Shown one piece after another: positions 1 to 13,617 of a DNA stretch of 64,000 nt. The stretch comes from REEB95 sp963762425 (GTDB lineage Bacteria; Pseudomonadota; Alphaproteobacteria; ATCC43930; CGMCC-115725), in the NCBI GenBank assembly GCA_963762425.1, contig CAVXKY010000020.1, positions 1-64,000 of the forward strand, given 5' to 3'. The notes beneath the pieces are model-generated. The model worked only from the letters and a program-made list of their open reading frames with translations. It searched no databases and was not told the DNA's origin. The position numbers and the translations under genes are program-made. Position 1 is the first letter of the stretch; each line of letters opens with the position of its first letter.

Positions 1-9
1 GGCTTAGCC

Positions 10-116
10 GAGTCGCCCGGGCCATTTTCAAGACTCGCCCGATTCCGCGCCCTGAATACAAAGGGCGGGAAGCTTTCGCCTCCCGCCCTTATTTCTTAAA
101 GAGACTCGTAAGACTC
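10..116. other. cluster of five GANTC sites
   Basis: GANTC pentamers lie at 10-14, 32-36, 41-45, 103-107 and 112-116. GANTC is the target of the CcrM-type adenine methyltransferase of Alphaproteobacteria. In GC-rich DNA it should be rare, so five within 107 bases is dense. No gene is visible in 1-114 apart from the terminator hairpin. A regulatory role through methylation is inference only. Confidence 0.4.
59..92 (-). terminator. Rho-independent terminator downstream of the MHS transporter
   Basis: A perfect 10-bp inverted repeat (61-70 AAGGGCGGGA with 81-90 TCCCGCCCTT, 10-base loop) lies 22 bases past the transporter stop codon. Read on the minus strand the stem is followed by TTTGTATT. On the plus strand it is followed by ATTTCTT, so it may work in both directions. 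Confidence 0.65.
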
Positions 117-1440
117 AGTCGTCGTATTCCATCGACACGTCCTTGCCGGTGTGATCCGGCATGAGAGCCGCCGACACCAGGCTTATCACCGAACAGGCGG
201 CGATGAAGATGGCGATGGCGTAGCCGGTGTGATAGGCGGCGAACAGCGCGGTGGCGATGATGGGCGCCGGACCGCCGGCGATGATCGAAGCGAGCTGATA
301 GCCCAGTGACGCGCCGCTGTACCGGAGACGCGGCGTGAAGGCCTCGGCGATCAGCGCCGCCTGCGGCCCGTATTGCATGTCATGCGGGATGAGCGACAGC
401 ACGATGGCGAGGAACACCGCCGAGGGCACCGCCGTATCCAGCATGCCGAAGTAGAGGAAGCCGAACAACCCGACCGCCGCTGCCCCGATCAGGTACATCT
501 TCTTCCGGCCGATGCGGTCGGAGATGTGGCCCGAAAGCGGGATCGAGACGAAGGACACGCAGGACGCGACCAGCACCGCGGAAAGGATGAAGTCCCGCGA
601 CATGTGCAGCGTGCCGACGCCATAGGCGAAGACGAAGGCGGTGAAGATGTAGAACGGCGCCTGTTCCGACATCCGCAAGAGGGCCGAGAGCAGGATCTGC
701 TTCGGCTGTTTCTTGAAGACTTCGATGACCGGCGCGTGCTCGATCTTCTTCTGGCTGAGGAGCTTCTGGAACACCGGCGTCTCGAGGATGCCGAGCCGGA
801 TCCAGAGGCCGATCGCGACCAGGATGATGCTCAGGAAGAACGGTATGCGCCAGCCCCAGGTCAGGAACTGGTCGCCCGACCAGGATGTAGCGCCGAGCAT
901 GACGATGGTCGACAGGAACAGGCCGCAGGGCACGCCGAATTGCGGCCAAGAGGCGACCAGGCCGCGATTGTGGTGGCCGCGCGACCATTCCATCGACAAC
1001 AGCACCGAGCCGCCCCATTCGCCGCCGACGCCGATGCCCTGCAACGCGCGCAACACGGTCAGGATGATCGCGCCCCAGATGCCGATCGAATCGTAGCTCG
1101 GCACGAAGGCGATCAGGAAGGTCGCGATGCCCATGAGCAGCAAGGTGGCGATCAGCGTCGCCTTGCGGCCGATGCGGTCGCCGTAATGGCCGAAGATGGC
1201 CGCGCCGATCGGCCGCCCGATGAAGCCGATGAAGTATGTCGAGAAGGCCAGGAGCGTGGCGGTGGTCGGATCCGAGTTTGGGAAATAGAGCTTGCCGAAG
1301 ACCAATCCGGCGGCGGTGCCGTAGAGGAAGAAGTCGTACCACTCGATGGTGGTGCCGACCGTGGCGGCGATCACCGCCTTGCGCAGTTCCCTGCTGTGAT
1401 CGGCCGCGGAAAGCGAACCGGAAGCGGCTGTGGTGGCCAT
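115..1440 (-). CDS. MFS transporter, metabolite:H+ symporter (MHS) family
   Basis: A 441-residue inner-membrane permease with about twelve hydrophobic segments, the normal length for the MHS family (relatives ProP, ShiA, KgtP). The family-typical GTTIEWYDFFLYG lies at residues 29-41. The MFS loop motif GHYGDRIGRK is at 84-93, and its repeat GHISDRIGRK lies near residue 305 in the second half. MHS proteins import organic acids, shikimate or osmolytes with protons. The substrate cannot be read from the sequence and no catabolic gene sits beside it. It is probably transcribed alone: a terminator follows it and a 143-base gap separates it from the DUF1223 gene upstream. Confidence 0.9.
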   Translation of the reverse strand: MATTAASGSLSAADHSRELRKAVIAATVGTTIEWYDFFLYGTAAGLVFGKLYFPNSDPTTATLLAFSTYFIGFIGRPIGAAIFGHYGDRIGRKATLIATLLLMGIATFLIAFVPSYDSIGIWGAIILTVLRALQGIGVGGEWGGSVLLSMEWSRGHHNRGLVASWPQFGVPCGLFLSTIVMLGATSWSGDQFLTWGWRIPFFLSIILVAIGLWIRLGILETPVFQKLLSQKKIEHAPVIEVFKKQPKQILLSALLRMSEQAPFYIFTAFVFAYGVGTLHMSRDFILSAVLVASCVSFVSIPLSGHISDRIGRKKMYLIGAAAVGLFGFLYFGMLDTAVPSAVFLAIVLSLIPHDMQYGPQAALIAEAFTPRLRYSGASLGYQLASIIAGGPAPIIATALFAAYHTGYAIAIFIAACSVISLVSAALMPDHTGKDVSMEYDD

Positions 1441-1583
1441 TGTGCGTTTCCCCCGTGGTTATGGTCCCGTCCCGTTCGGACGGGCGCGTATTCTTGAGGC
1501 GGAGGATAAATCCTCCCATCTTCCGGGCCAAGCCGTTTCGCGCGCGGGTTAAAACGCCTCCAAACTACGCCGCAACCCAGGCC

Positions 1584-2342
1584 TCAGCCGCCCGGCATGA
1601 AGATGCGTGCCGCGGTCAGGATCGGCCCGGTGCCTTGGGCCTGGAGCAGCACGGCGACGCCGCCATCGCCCAGCGCCTTGGCCTCGTCCGGCGGCACCAT
1701 CAGCTCCATCGACCAGCCGGCCCAGGCGCCGATGCGGCGATAGCTTCGCACCACCTGGTAATCGGTCAGGGTCTTGCCCTCGTTCTCGCCGCGCAACACC
1801 GGGGTCGAGTGCGGCCGGTCAAAACCGACGAGCCAGATGGCGGCGGGAGCGCCAGGCGGCGACGGACCCTCGCCCACATCGACCGCCAGCGCGCCGTTCT
1901 GAAGCCAATGCAGCGCCAAGGCGGGATGCGGTTCGGGTTTCGCCCGCGCCGCGGCGATCAGCGCTTCGATCGCGGCCTTGTCCGAGCCGACGCCCTCGGC
2001 GGCGCCGTTCACCACCATTTCGGGGGTGTAGACGTAGCGCAGATGCAGGCTCTGCTGGTAATCGCGCTGGCGCCCGGTGGCCCAAGGCTTGCCGTAAGGA
2101 TCGGTCCAGCCGATGTAGTTCCAGTAATCGACATGGAAGGCGAGGGCGAGGATGTCCGGCTGCTTCGACAGCTCGCCGAGAAACGCATCGGCCGGGGGGC
2201 AGGTGTTGCAACCTTGGGAGGTGAAGAGTTCGACCACCACCGGCGCCTGCGCCGCCGGCGTCTCGGCGGCGCGAATAGCATTGCCATCCGCGCCCAGAAC
2301 GAGCGCGGCCAGCAGGGCCAAAACCAGGAAGCGGGTTCTCAT
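1584..2342 (-). CDS. DUF1223 domain protein, secreted, thioredoxin-fold-like
   Basis: About 252 residues from the ATG at 2342. I chose this start because it opens directly into a signal peptide (MRTRFLVLALLAALVLG, cleavage near AIRAAE); an in-frame ATG also exists 12 bases upstream. The mature protein begins VVELFTSQGCNTCPPAD, the conserved CxxC-containing start of DUF1223, a thioredoxin-like fold family of unknown function common in Alphaproteobacteria. The two cysteines suggest redox or metal chemistry in the periplasm, which is inference. It is divergent from the NIPSNAP gene. Confidence 0.85.
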   Translation of the reverse strand: MRTRFLVLALLAALVLGADGNAIRAAETPAAQAPVVVELFTSQGCNTCPPADAFLGELSKQPDILALAFHVDYWNYIGWTDPYGKPWATGRQRDYQQSLHLRYVYTPEMVVNGAAEGVGSDKAAIEALIAAARAKPEPHPALALHWLQNGALAVDVGEGPSPPGAPAAIWLVGFDRPHSTPVLRGENEGKTLTDYQVVRSYRRIGAWAGWSMELMVPPDEAKALGDGGVAVLLQAQGTGPILTAARIFMPGG

Positions 2343-2499
2343 CGCCCCCATCATCGGCGAGCGGCGCGATTTTGGCCACTCAATCGGCTTCACGTTGGGG
2401 TGAACGCGGGCAAGGGCCGCGCTTGACCGGGGAAACCGCCGCGCGCGAGGATCACCGCCGCCAGCCGGAAACGGCCGTTTCGCCCAGGGAGGAATTCGG

Positions 2500-2817
2500 A
2501 TGATCGTCGAGATTCGCACCTACGCTATGCACCCCGGCAAGGCCGGGGCCTGGCTCGCCTATTACGAGAAGAACGGGCTGCCGGTGCAAACCCGCATGCT
2601 CGGCAAGCTGATCTTCATGGGCTCGACCGAGATCGGCACCTTGAACCAGGTGGTGCATGTCTGGGCCTATGCCTCGCTGGCCGAACGCGAGCAGAAACGC
2701 GCCGCCTTGGCCAAGGACCCCGCCTGGCACGATTATCTCAAGAATTCGCCGCCGGGCCTGATCGTGTCGCAGGAATCGATGATCCTGAACCCAGCGGGCT
2801 TCTCGCCGCTGAAGTGA
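2500..2817 (+). CDS. NIPSNAP family protein
   Basis: A 105-residue single-domain protein beginning MIVEIRTYAMHPGK, typical of NIPSNAP/ferredoxin-like alpha-beta barrel (dimeric) proteins. The signature region around HVWAYASLAERE near residue 55 fits the family. A good ribosome binding site (AGGGAGG) lies about 9 bases before the ATG. Bacterial NIPSNAP proteins have no settled function. It converges on acnA with only a few bases between the stop codons. The DUF1223 gene lies divergently upstream. Confidence 0.85.
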   Translation: MIVEIRTYAMHPGKAGAWLAYYEKNGLPVQTRMLGKLIFMGSTEIGTLNQVVHVWAYASLAEREQKRAALAKDPAWHDYLKNSPPGLIVSQESMILNPAGFSPLK

Positions 2818-2823
2818 CGGCGC

Positions 2824-5527
<2,704 letters not shown>

Positions 5528-5747
5528 AGCAAGTCTCCCTTTTTATGGCGGCGGGCAGGCTGTCCGCCCGCCGGTTAGGGCTTGCTGCTACGCCTTCCCG
5601 CGCCGCAGATCAAGCCGGGCCCGGGCTCGGCCCGGACACCCCCAAACCGGCCCGGAAGGCCCGTTTTATGGGGTTCCGCCGGGCAAAATATCATGGTTTC
5701 GCCACAATCCTTTCCCAATGGGGACGCATTCCGGGGCTTTGATGGCA

Positions 5748-5861
5748 ACCGGTGAGAGACATTAGGCTTTTGGCTTGTCTCCATCTCCATGTAGCGGTCG
5801 CCCCCCGGCCGCTCCTGTATCGACGGCCTCGGTATTTCCCCCACCGAGGCCGTCTCTTTTT
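5748..5861 (+). ncRNA. candidate three-hairpin small RNA or ccm leader
   Basis: The 373-base gap between acnA and ccmA has no convincing ORF but three consecutive stem-loops on the plus strand. They are 5756-5781 (GAGACA/TGTCTC), 5793-5813 (AGCGGTCG/CGGCCGCT around CCCCC) and 5822-5854 (12-bp perfect stem, loop ATTTCCCCC) followed by TCTTTTT. Two loops are C-rich; alphaproteobacterial trans-acting sRNAs such as the alpha-r14 family carry C-rich anti-Shine-Dalgarno loops. No consensus promoter could be assigned. It could instead be a transcribed leader with an attenuator 40 bases before ccmA. The 5' end given is approximate. Confidence 0.45.
5822..5861 (+). terminator. strong intrinsic terminator before ccmA
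   Basis: A perfect 12-bp stem GACGGCCTCGGT (5822-5833) / ACCGAGGCCGTC (5843-5854) with a 9-base loop is followed by TCTTTTT. No plus-strand protein gene precedes it. It must therefore end a non-coding transcript or act as an attenuator for the ccm operon. Confidence 0.75.
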
Positions 5862-5900
5862 GCCCGCTTCGAGCAGCGGGCCGTGGCAATATCGCCGCAT

Positions 5901-6548
5901 ATGCGTCCCCTCTCCCGGAAATTCCTGTCATGCCAGGACCTTGCCTGCCAACGCGGCGGGCGGCTGGTGTTCCACGGATTGAATTTCGGCCTGGAAAAGG
6001 GCGGCGCGTTGCTGCTGACCGGGCCTAACGGCAGCGGCAAGACCAGCCTGTTGCGCATGCTCGCCGGACTGACGCCGCCCGAGGCCGGCCAAATCCTCCG
6101 GCGGGGATTGCCCATATCCTCTGACCCGGCGGCGCACCGCGCCGGGATTCATTTCATCGGCCACCAGGACGCGTTGAAGCCGGCGCTGACCGCGCGCGCG
6201 AATCTCGATTTCTGGGTGGAAATGCGGGGCGGCTCGAGCAGCGGCGCGGATGCCGCGCTCAAGACTTTCCGCCTGGGCGAACGCGCCGATTGGCCGTGCC
6301 GCTATCTCTCCGCCGGCGAGAAGCGGCGCCTGGCTCTGGCGCGGCTTTTGGCCGCGCATGCCGAGCTTTGGCTGCTCGACGAGCCCGCCACCGGGCTCGA
6401 TGCGCGCGCGCTCGACGATCTGTTCGCCGCCATATCCGCGCATCGCCGGCGGGGCGGCTGCGTCGTGGCATCCACCCACGTGAAGCTGCGCATAGACCGG
6501 GCGGCGCGCCTGTCGCTCGCCGATTTCGTGCCGCGGAGGTCCGCATGA
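5901..6548 (+). CDS. ccmA: heme exporter ATP-binding protein CcmA
   Basis: A 215-residue ABC ATPase, usual CcmA length. Walker A GPNGSGKTS lies near residue 45, the signature LSAGEKRRLALARLLA near 135, and Walker B LWLLDEPATGLD follows. With CcmB it forms the cytoplasmic engine of the CcmABCD complex, which releases holo-CcmE during cytochrome c maturation. I chose the ATG at 5901 because the protein then begins MRPLSRKFLSCQDL as in the family. Its stop overlaps the ccmB start by four bases (ATGA), indicating translational coupling. Confidence 0.93.
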   Translation: MRPLSRKFLSCQDLACQRGGRLVFHGLNFGLEKGGALLLTGPNGSGKTSLLRMLAGLTPPEAGQILRRGLPISSDPAAHRAGIHFIGHQDALKPALTARANLDFWVEMRGGSSSGADAALKTFRLGERADWPCRYLSAGEKRRLALARLLAAHAELWLLDEPATGLDARALDDLFAAISAHRRRGGCVVASTHVKLRIDRAARLSLADFVPRRSA

Positions 6549-7210
6549 GCGCCTTTGCCGCGTTGGTCGGGCGCGACCTCAATCTCGCTTTCCGCCAGGG
6601 CGGCGATTGGGCCAACGTGGCCGCGTTCTTCGCGCTCGCCGTGATTCTGTTCCCGTTCGGCGTCGGACCCGAGCCCGAATTGCTGGCGCGCATATCATCC
6701 GGCGTGTTGTGGGTGGCGGCGCTGCTGGCCGCGCTGTTGTCGCTCGAACGCCTGTTCCAATCCGATTGGGAGGACGGCAGCCTGGAAGCGCTGGTGCTGA
6801 TGCCCCTGCCGCTCGAACTCCAGGTGCTGGCGAAATGCCTGGCGCATTGGCTGGCGACCGGGCTGCCCTTGACCGTGATCGCGCCGGTGCTGGCGCTGGT
6901 GCTGCATTTCGACGCCGCCGGAATGGGCGCGCTGGTGCTGGCCATGCTGCTCGGCACGCCGGTCTTGAGTCTGATCGGATCGGTCGGCGCCGCCTTGACC
7001 CTGGGCGCGCGGCGCGGCGGCGTGCTGCTGTCGCTCTTGGTGTTGCCGCTCTATATCCCGGTGCTGATCTTCGGCACCGCCGCGGCCTCGGCCGCTTCCA
7101 TGGGCTTTTCCGCCCAGCCCCATCTGCTGCTGCTGGCGGCGCTGCTCGCGGCGGCGCTGGCCTTGGCGCCCTGGGCGGCGGCGGCGGCGCTGCGCCAGGC
7201 GATGGAATGA
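6545..7210 (+). CDS. ccmB: heme exporter permease CcmB
   Basis: A 221-residue integral membrane protein with six hydrophobic segments, typical of CcmB. The N-terminal FAALVGRDLNLAFRQGGDW and the FQSDWEDGSLE region near residue 75 are characteristic. It is the membrane partner of CcmA in the System I cytochrome c maturation complex. The start overlaps the ccmA stop by four bases. A 40-base gap leads to ccmC. Confidence 0.93.
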   Translation: MSAFAALVGRDLNLAFRQGGDWANVAAFFALAVILFPFGVGPEPELLARISSGVLWVAALLAALLSLERLFQSDWEDGSLEALVLMPLPLELQVLAKCLAHWLATGLPLTVIAPVLALVLHFDAAGMGALVLAMLLGTPVLSLIGSVGAALTLGARRGGVLLSLLVLPLYIPVLIFGTAAASAASMGFSAQPHLLLLAALLAAALALAPWAAAAALRQAME

Positions 7211-7250
7211 CCCATGGCCCCCGCCCGCCTCTTGCTATAAAACCACCGCC

Positions 7251-7964
7251 ATGCCGCGTTTCGCCAACCCGACCCAATTCATGAAACTATCGGCCGCGTT
7301 AGTTCCGTGGTGCGCCGCCGCCGCCGCGCTCGGCATCGGCGCCGGACTTTACATGGCGCTGTTCGTGGCGCCGCCCGATTACCAGCAGGGCGAGGCGGTG
7401 CGCATCATGTATGTGCATGTGCCGGCGGCCTGGCTCGCCAGCCTGGTCTATGGGGTGATGGCGCTGGCGAGCGCGGTGGGGTTGATCTGGCGCCACCCGC
7501 TGGCGCATGTCGCGGCCGAAGCCGCGGCGCCGCTGGGCGCGGGGTTCACGCTCATCTGCCTGGTCAGCGGCTCGCTGTGGGGCGAGCCGATGTGGGGCAC
7601 CTGGTGGGTGTGGGATGCGCGGCTCACCTCGGTGCTGGTGCTGTTTTTCCTCTATCTGGGATTCATCGCGCTGGCGAACGCCTTCGACGACCAATCGCGC
7701 GGCACCCGCGCGGCGGCGATCTTGGCGGTGGTGGGCGTGATCAATCTGCCGATCATCAAATTCTCGGTCGATTGGTGGAACACGCTGCACCAGCCGGCCA
7801 GCGTCTTCCGCATGGGCGGGCCGACCATCGCGCCTATTTTGCTCTGGCCGCTTTTCGTGATGGCGCTCGGATTCCTGTTCTTCTTCGTCGCGCTGCTGAT
7901 GATCCGCATGAGGTCGGCGCTGCTGGAAGCTCGGCTGCGCGCGCTCAAATTCGGAAATACGTGA
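7251..7964 (+). CDS. ccmC: heme exporter protein CcmC
   Basis: A 237-residue, six-TM member of the heme-handling protein family. The tryptophan-rich periplasmic motif WGTWWVWDARLTS near residue 120 is the WWD domain that presents heme to CcmE. Candidate axial histidines sit in flanking loops (YVHVPAAW near residue 50 and WWNTLHQPAS near 180). The first ATG is retained because the N-terminus (MPRFANPTQFMKLS) matches family members. The stop and the ccmD start share one base (TGATG). Confidence 0.94.
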   Translation: MPRFANPTQFMKLSAALVPWCAAAAALGIGAGLYMALFVAPPDYQQGEAVRIMYVHVPAAWLASLVYGVMALASAVGLIWRHPLAHVAAEAAAPLGAGFTLICLVSGSLWGEPMWGTWWVWDARLTSVLVLFFLYLGFIALANAFDDQSRGTRAAAILAVVGVINLPIIKFSVDWWNTLHQPASVFRMGGPTIAPILLWPLFVMALGFLFFFVALLMIRMRSALLEARLRALKFGNT

Positions 7965-8152
7965 TGAACTGGCAGAAATTCTTCGACATGGGCGGCTATG
8001 CCCGCTTCGTCTGGCCGGCTTATGCCGTGGCGGCGCTGGTGCTGCTGGGCCTGCTCGTCTGGACTCTCTCCTCCTACCGGCGGGTGCAACGCGAACTCAG
8101 CATCCGTGAGGAGAAGGGCCCGCGCCGGCGCAAGGCGGCGGCCCGGCCATGA
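7964..8152 (+). CDS. ccmD: heme exporter protein CcmD
   Basis: A 62-residue protein with one transmembrane segment (about residues 17-36) and a basic cytoplasmic tail, as in CcmD. The opening WQKFFDMGGYARFVWPAY is the family hallmark. CcmD helps release heme-loaded CcmE from CcmABC. It overlaps ccmC by one base, and its stop overlaps the start of ccmE (8149), so A-B-C-D-E forms a coupled series. Confidence 0.92.
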   Translation: MNWQKFFDMGGYARFVWPAYAVAALVLLGLLVWTLSSYRRVQRELSIREEKGPRRRKAAARP

Positions 8153-8643
8153 TGACGCGCAAACGCAAGCGGCTGATCTTCGTGCTGTCGGGCCTGGCGT
8201 TGCTGGGCTTCGCGACCGCGCTCACCCTGTCGGCGCTCAAGGACAATCTGGTGTTCTTCTACAGCCCGTCCGATCTTTATTCCAAGGGCGTGGAATCGGG
8301 CCGTCTGTTGCGCCTCGGCGGGTTGGTGGAAAACGGCAGCGTCAAGCGCGACGGCCGGATGGTTTATTTCAACGTCACCGACGGCAGGAAATCGGTGCCG
8401 GTGGTCTATGGCGGCGACCTGCCCGATCTCTTCCGCGAAGGCCAGGGCGTGGTGGTCGAGGGACGGTTGCAAGCCGACGGCAATTTTGCCGCCTCGACCG
8501 TGCTGGCCAAGCATGACGAAAAATACATGCCGCCCGAGGTGGTGGACGCGTTGAAACGGGCCGGCCGCTGGCAGGAGGGTTCGGCGACGCCCATGCCGGG
8601 CGCGGCGCAACCCGGCGGCGCTTCCGGCGAACCGGCGAAATAA
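8149..8643 (+). CDS. ccmE: cytochrome c maturation heme chaperone CcmE
   Basis: 164 residues with an N-terminal signal anchor (about residues 8-28) and a periplasmic OB-fold domain. The covalent heme-binding histidine is present at residue 122 in LAKHDEKYMPPE, followed by the conserved tyrosine. It receives heme from CcmC and passes it to CcmF. The start overlaps the ccmD stop. The C-terminal tail is flexible and Gly/Ala/Pro-rich, as usual. Confidence 0.95.
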   Translation: MMTRKRKRLIFVLSGLALLGFATALTLSALKDNLVFFYSPSDLYSKGVESGRLLRLGGLVENGSVKRDGRMVYFNVTDGRKSVPVVYGGDLPDLFREGQGVVVEGRLQADGNFAASTVLAKHDEKYMPPEVVDALKRAGRWQEGSATPMPGAAQPGGASGEPAK

Positions 8644-8655
8644 TCACCCAACCCG

Positions 8656-10504
8656 ATGATCATTGAACTGGGCCATTTTGCCCTGGTTCTCGCCCTCTTC
8701 ATCGCGCTGCTCCAAGCGGCGCTGCCGCTCGCCGGCGCGGCCCGGAACCATTGGGGGATGATGATGGCCGGGCGACTTGCCGCGTTGGCGCTTTTCCCGC
8801 TGGTCGCCTTCGCCTTCGCCACGCTGGCGCACGCCTACTCTCATTTCGGATTTCTCGGTCGCCGCCGTCGCCGCGCACAGCCATTCGGATTTGCCCTGGC
8901 TTTACAAGCTCACAGGCGTATGGGGCAATCACGAAGGGTCGATGGTTTTGTGGGTTCTGATCCTGTCGCTCTACGGGGCGGCGGTGAGCTGGTTCGGGAA
9001 CTCCATGCCGCCGCGGCTGTGCGCGCGGGTGATCGGGGTGATGGGACTGATCGGGATCGGGTTTTTGCTGTTCATCCTGCTGACCTCGAACCCGTTCCTG
9101 CGGCTCGATCCGGCGCCGGCGAACGGCGAGGGCTTGAACCCGATCCTGCAGGACCCGGGCCTGGCGTTTCATCCGCCCTTCCTCTATCTGGGCTATGTCG
9201 GCAACGCGGTGAGCTTCGCCTTCGCGGTGGCGGCGCTGATCGAGGGCCGGGTGGACGCGGCCTGGGCGCGCTGGGTCAGGCCCTGGACGCTGGCCTCGTG
9301 GTGCTGTCTGACCCTGGGCATATCCATGGGCAGCTGGTGGGCCTATTACACGCTGGGTTGGGGCGGCTGGTGGTTCTGGGACCCGGTCGAGAACGCCTCG
9401 CTCATGCCGTGGCTGGCCTCGACCGCGCTCATCCATTCGGCGATCGTGGTCGAGCGCCGCGACACGCTCAAGAGCTGGGCGGTGCTGCTGGCGATCCTGA
9501 CCTTCTCGCTCTCGCTGGTCGGCACCTTCCTGGTGCGCTCGGGCGTGCTGACCTCGGTGCACGCCTTCGCGCTCGACCCCAAGCGCGGGGTGTTCATCCT
9601 GTTGCTGCTGCTGATCACCATCGGCGGCTCGCTCACGCTTTACGCCTGGCGGGCGCCACGCCTCGAACCCGGCGGCGTGTTCGCCCCGGTCTCGCGCGCG
9701 CTTCTGGCCTGGAAGCGCGGCGATCTCTTGGGCGCGTTGCGGCGGCTATGGCCGGGTTTCGCGGCGGCGATCGCGGCGATGCTGATCGCGTTCACCCTGA
9801 GCGCGGGCGGCAAGGCACCGGCGGTGCTGGGACTCGGGCTTGCCGCCGGAATTGGCATGGGCGCGCTGGTCGAGTTGGCCGGGCGCTTGCGACTTTTCCG
9901 CGCGCCCTGGCGCGAAACCTGGCGCCGCGCGCTTTACCAGCCGCGCGCCGCCTATGGCGCGACGCTGGCGCATTTCGGTTTCGCCATGACCATCGCCGGG
10001 ATAGCCGCGTCGGCCTTCGCGGCCGGGGACACCGCGCTGGTTCATCTCGGCGAGCAAATCCCGCTGGCCGGCTATGTCTTGCGCTTCGACGGCATCGGCC
10101 GGCACGAGGGCGAGAATTTCACCGCCGACGCGGCGGAATTCACCCTGCTCAAGGGCGGCCAGGTGGTGGCGGAGATGACGCCGGAGCGGCGGTTCTTCCC
10201 GTTGCAGCAACAGACAATCGCCAAGACCGCGATCCACATCAATCTCGTGTCCGACTTCTACCTGGCCTTGGGCGATCCCGACAGCCAGGGCGGCTGGACG
10301 ATCACGGCCGCTTGGCGGCCGCTCGTCCCGTTCATCTGGATCGGGGGAATTATCATGGCGCTGGGCGGCGCCATCGGTCTTACGGACCGGCGCTGGACGG
10401 ACTGGGCGGCGCGTTCCGGCACTGCCGCCGCCGGATCGCGTTTGCCGCTGAGTCCGGCCGAGAAGAAACGCCTGGCCGACATAATCAAGGAGGGCGCGGG
10501 ATGA
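8656..10504 (+). CDS. ccmF: heme lyase subunit CcmF (frameshifted near 8839)
   Basis: The cytochrome c heme lyase membrane subunit, about 615 residues with many TM helices. The N-terminal 60 residues (MIIELGHFALVLALF) read from 8656. After GCC TAC the frame slips by one base near 8839 and continues as LISDFSVAAVAAHSHS to the stop at 10502-10504. The WWD motif (GWGGWWFWDPVENA) and the conserved LYKLTGVWGNHEGS are intact, so one extra T in the sequence is the likely cause. Its last codon overlaps the ccmI start (ATGA). Confidence 0.92.
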
Positions 10505-11328
10505 TCTTCGCCTTGATCGCGGCATGCGCGGCCGCGGCGGTGCTGACGGTGGTGCTGTCGCCGCTTTTGACCGAGGCGCGTCCGGCGCGGATTCGAGCGC
10601 GCTCCGACCTCGCGATCTATCGCGGCCGGCTCGCGGAGATCGAGCGCGACGCGGCGCGCGGCCTGGTCGCGTCCGGCGACGCTTCCGCCGCCCAGCTCGA
10701 GATCGAGCGCCACATCCTGGCATCCGGCTTTGCCGGCGACGCGCCCACGCCGAGCCCGCCGCGCCGGCGCCTGGCCGCGCTGCTCGCCTTGGGCGTGGCG
10801 GCGGGCGCCTTCGGGCTCTATTTCCAATCTGGCCTGCCGGGCTTGCCCGAGCAGCCTTTTGCCGGCCGCATCCCGGAAGCGGCACAGCATGAATCGGCCC
10901 AGAGCACGATCGACGGCCTGGCAGCCAGGCTCCAGGCCAATCCCGAGGACGCCGATGGCTGGGTGATGCTCGGCCGCGCCTATGCGGCGATGGGCGATGA
11001 CGGCAAGGCGGCCGATGCCTATGAGCACGCCCGCAATCTTCGCCCCGGCGACGAATCGATCGCGCTGGCCGAGGCCGAGGCGCTGCTCTCCGGCCGCTTG
11101 CCTGACGAGACGCTGTCCGACCGGGTCTTGGCGCTGCTCAAGAGCATCCAGCTGGCGGACCCGGACCAGCCGCTGGCGTTGTGGTATCTGGGATATGACG
11201 CAGCGCAGCATGGCCGCTTCGACGAGGCGCGGCAGGATTGGAATCATCTCCTCCGGGAGATGCCCGAGGACGCGCCCGAGCGCAAGACGGTCGAGGACGC
11301 GCTCGCGACGATCGCGGGGAAGCGCTAA
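10501..11328 (+). CDS. ccmI: cytochrome c biogenesis protein CcmI (CycH)
   Basis: 275 residues. Two membrane segments (about 1-20 and 85-105) flank a cytoplasmic loop with the CcmI pattern YRGRLAEIERD. The periplasmic part contains TPR repeats (for example GWVMLGRAYAAMGDDGKAADAYEHA near 150). CcmI holds apocytochrome c for the CcmFH lyase. It begins inside the ccmF stop (ATGA), so it is translationally coupled directly to ccmF. The usual ccmG and ccmH between these genes are absent. Confidence 0.92.
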   Translation: MIFALIAACAAAAVLTVVLSPLLTEARPARIRARSDLAIYRGRLAEIERDAARGLVASGDASAAQLEIERHILASGFAGDAPTPSPPRRRLAALLALGVAAGAFGLYFQSGLPGLPEQPFAGRIPEAAQHESAQSTIDGLAARLQANPEDADGWVMLGRAYAAMGDDGKAADAYEHARNLRPGDESIALAEAEALLSGRLPDETLSDRVLALLKSIQLADPDQPLALWYLGYDAAQHGRFDEARQDWNHLLREMPEDAPERKTVEDALATIAGKR

Positions 11329-11353
11329 AGTCTTTTCCGGGAGGAAAATCAGG

Positions 11354-13317
<1,964 letters not shown>

Positions 13318-13321
<4 letters not shown>

Positions 13322-13605
13322 GTAAGCTTGTCGATCGCCAAGGCGAGCTTGATGTCGCGTTGCGACAGGCCGCCCGCGTCATGGGTCGAGAGCGTGATGT
13401 CGACCTTGTTGTAGACGTTGAACCATTCGGGATGGTGGTCCATCTTTTCGGCCAAGAGCGCGACCTTGCTCATGAACCCCCAGGCCTGGTTGAAATCCTT
13501 GAACTGGAAGCTTTTCTTGATGGCGTCGCGGCCCGGAACCTCGGCCCAGCCCGGGAGCTCTTTCAGCGCCTGCGCCCGCGCCTGCCCTTGCAGCTTCTCG
13601 ATCAT
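13318..13605 (-). CDS. phhB: 4a-hydroxytetrahydrobiopterin dehydratase
   Basis: 95 residues, the full length of pterin-4a-carbinolamine dehydratases. The active-site histidine pair is in KMDHHPEWFNVYNKV, followed by the typical VDITLSTHDAGGLSQRD. It dehydrates hydroxytetrahydropterin produced by aromatic amino acid hydroxylases; in bacteria without such a hydroxylase it may serve molybdopterin or pterin turnover. No hydroxylase gene is nearby. The last codons overlap the stop of aacS on the other strand. Confidence 0.93.
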
Positions 13606-13617
13606 GTGCCGCCTCCC

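Noticed and set aside
373..1497. Long plus-strand open frame opposite the MHS transporter
   Set aside because: It is an Arg/Asp/Glu-rich translation of the antisense strand with no recognisable domain. Such shadows are common opposite GC-rich genes, and the minus-strand protein has clear family motifs.
5690..5861. tRNA, 6S RNA or SRP RNA in the acnA-ccmA gap
   Set aside because: None of the conserved features (cloverleaf with TTCGA, the 6S central bubble, the SRP GGAAG tetraloop region) can be seen; only a generic hairpin RNA is supported.
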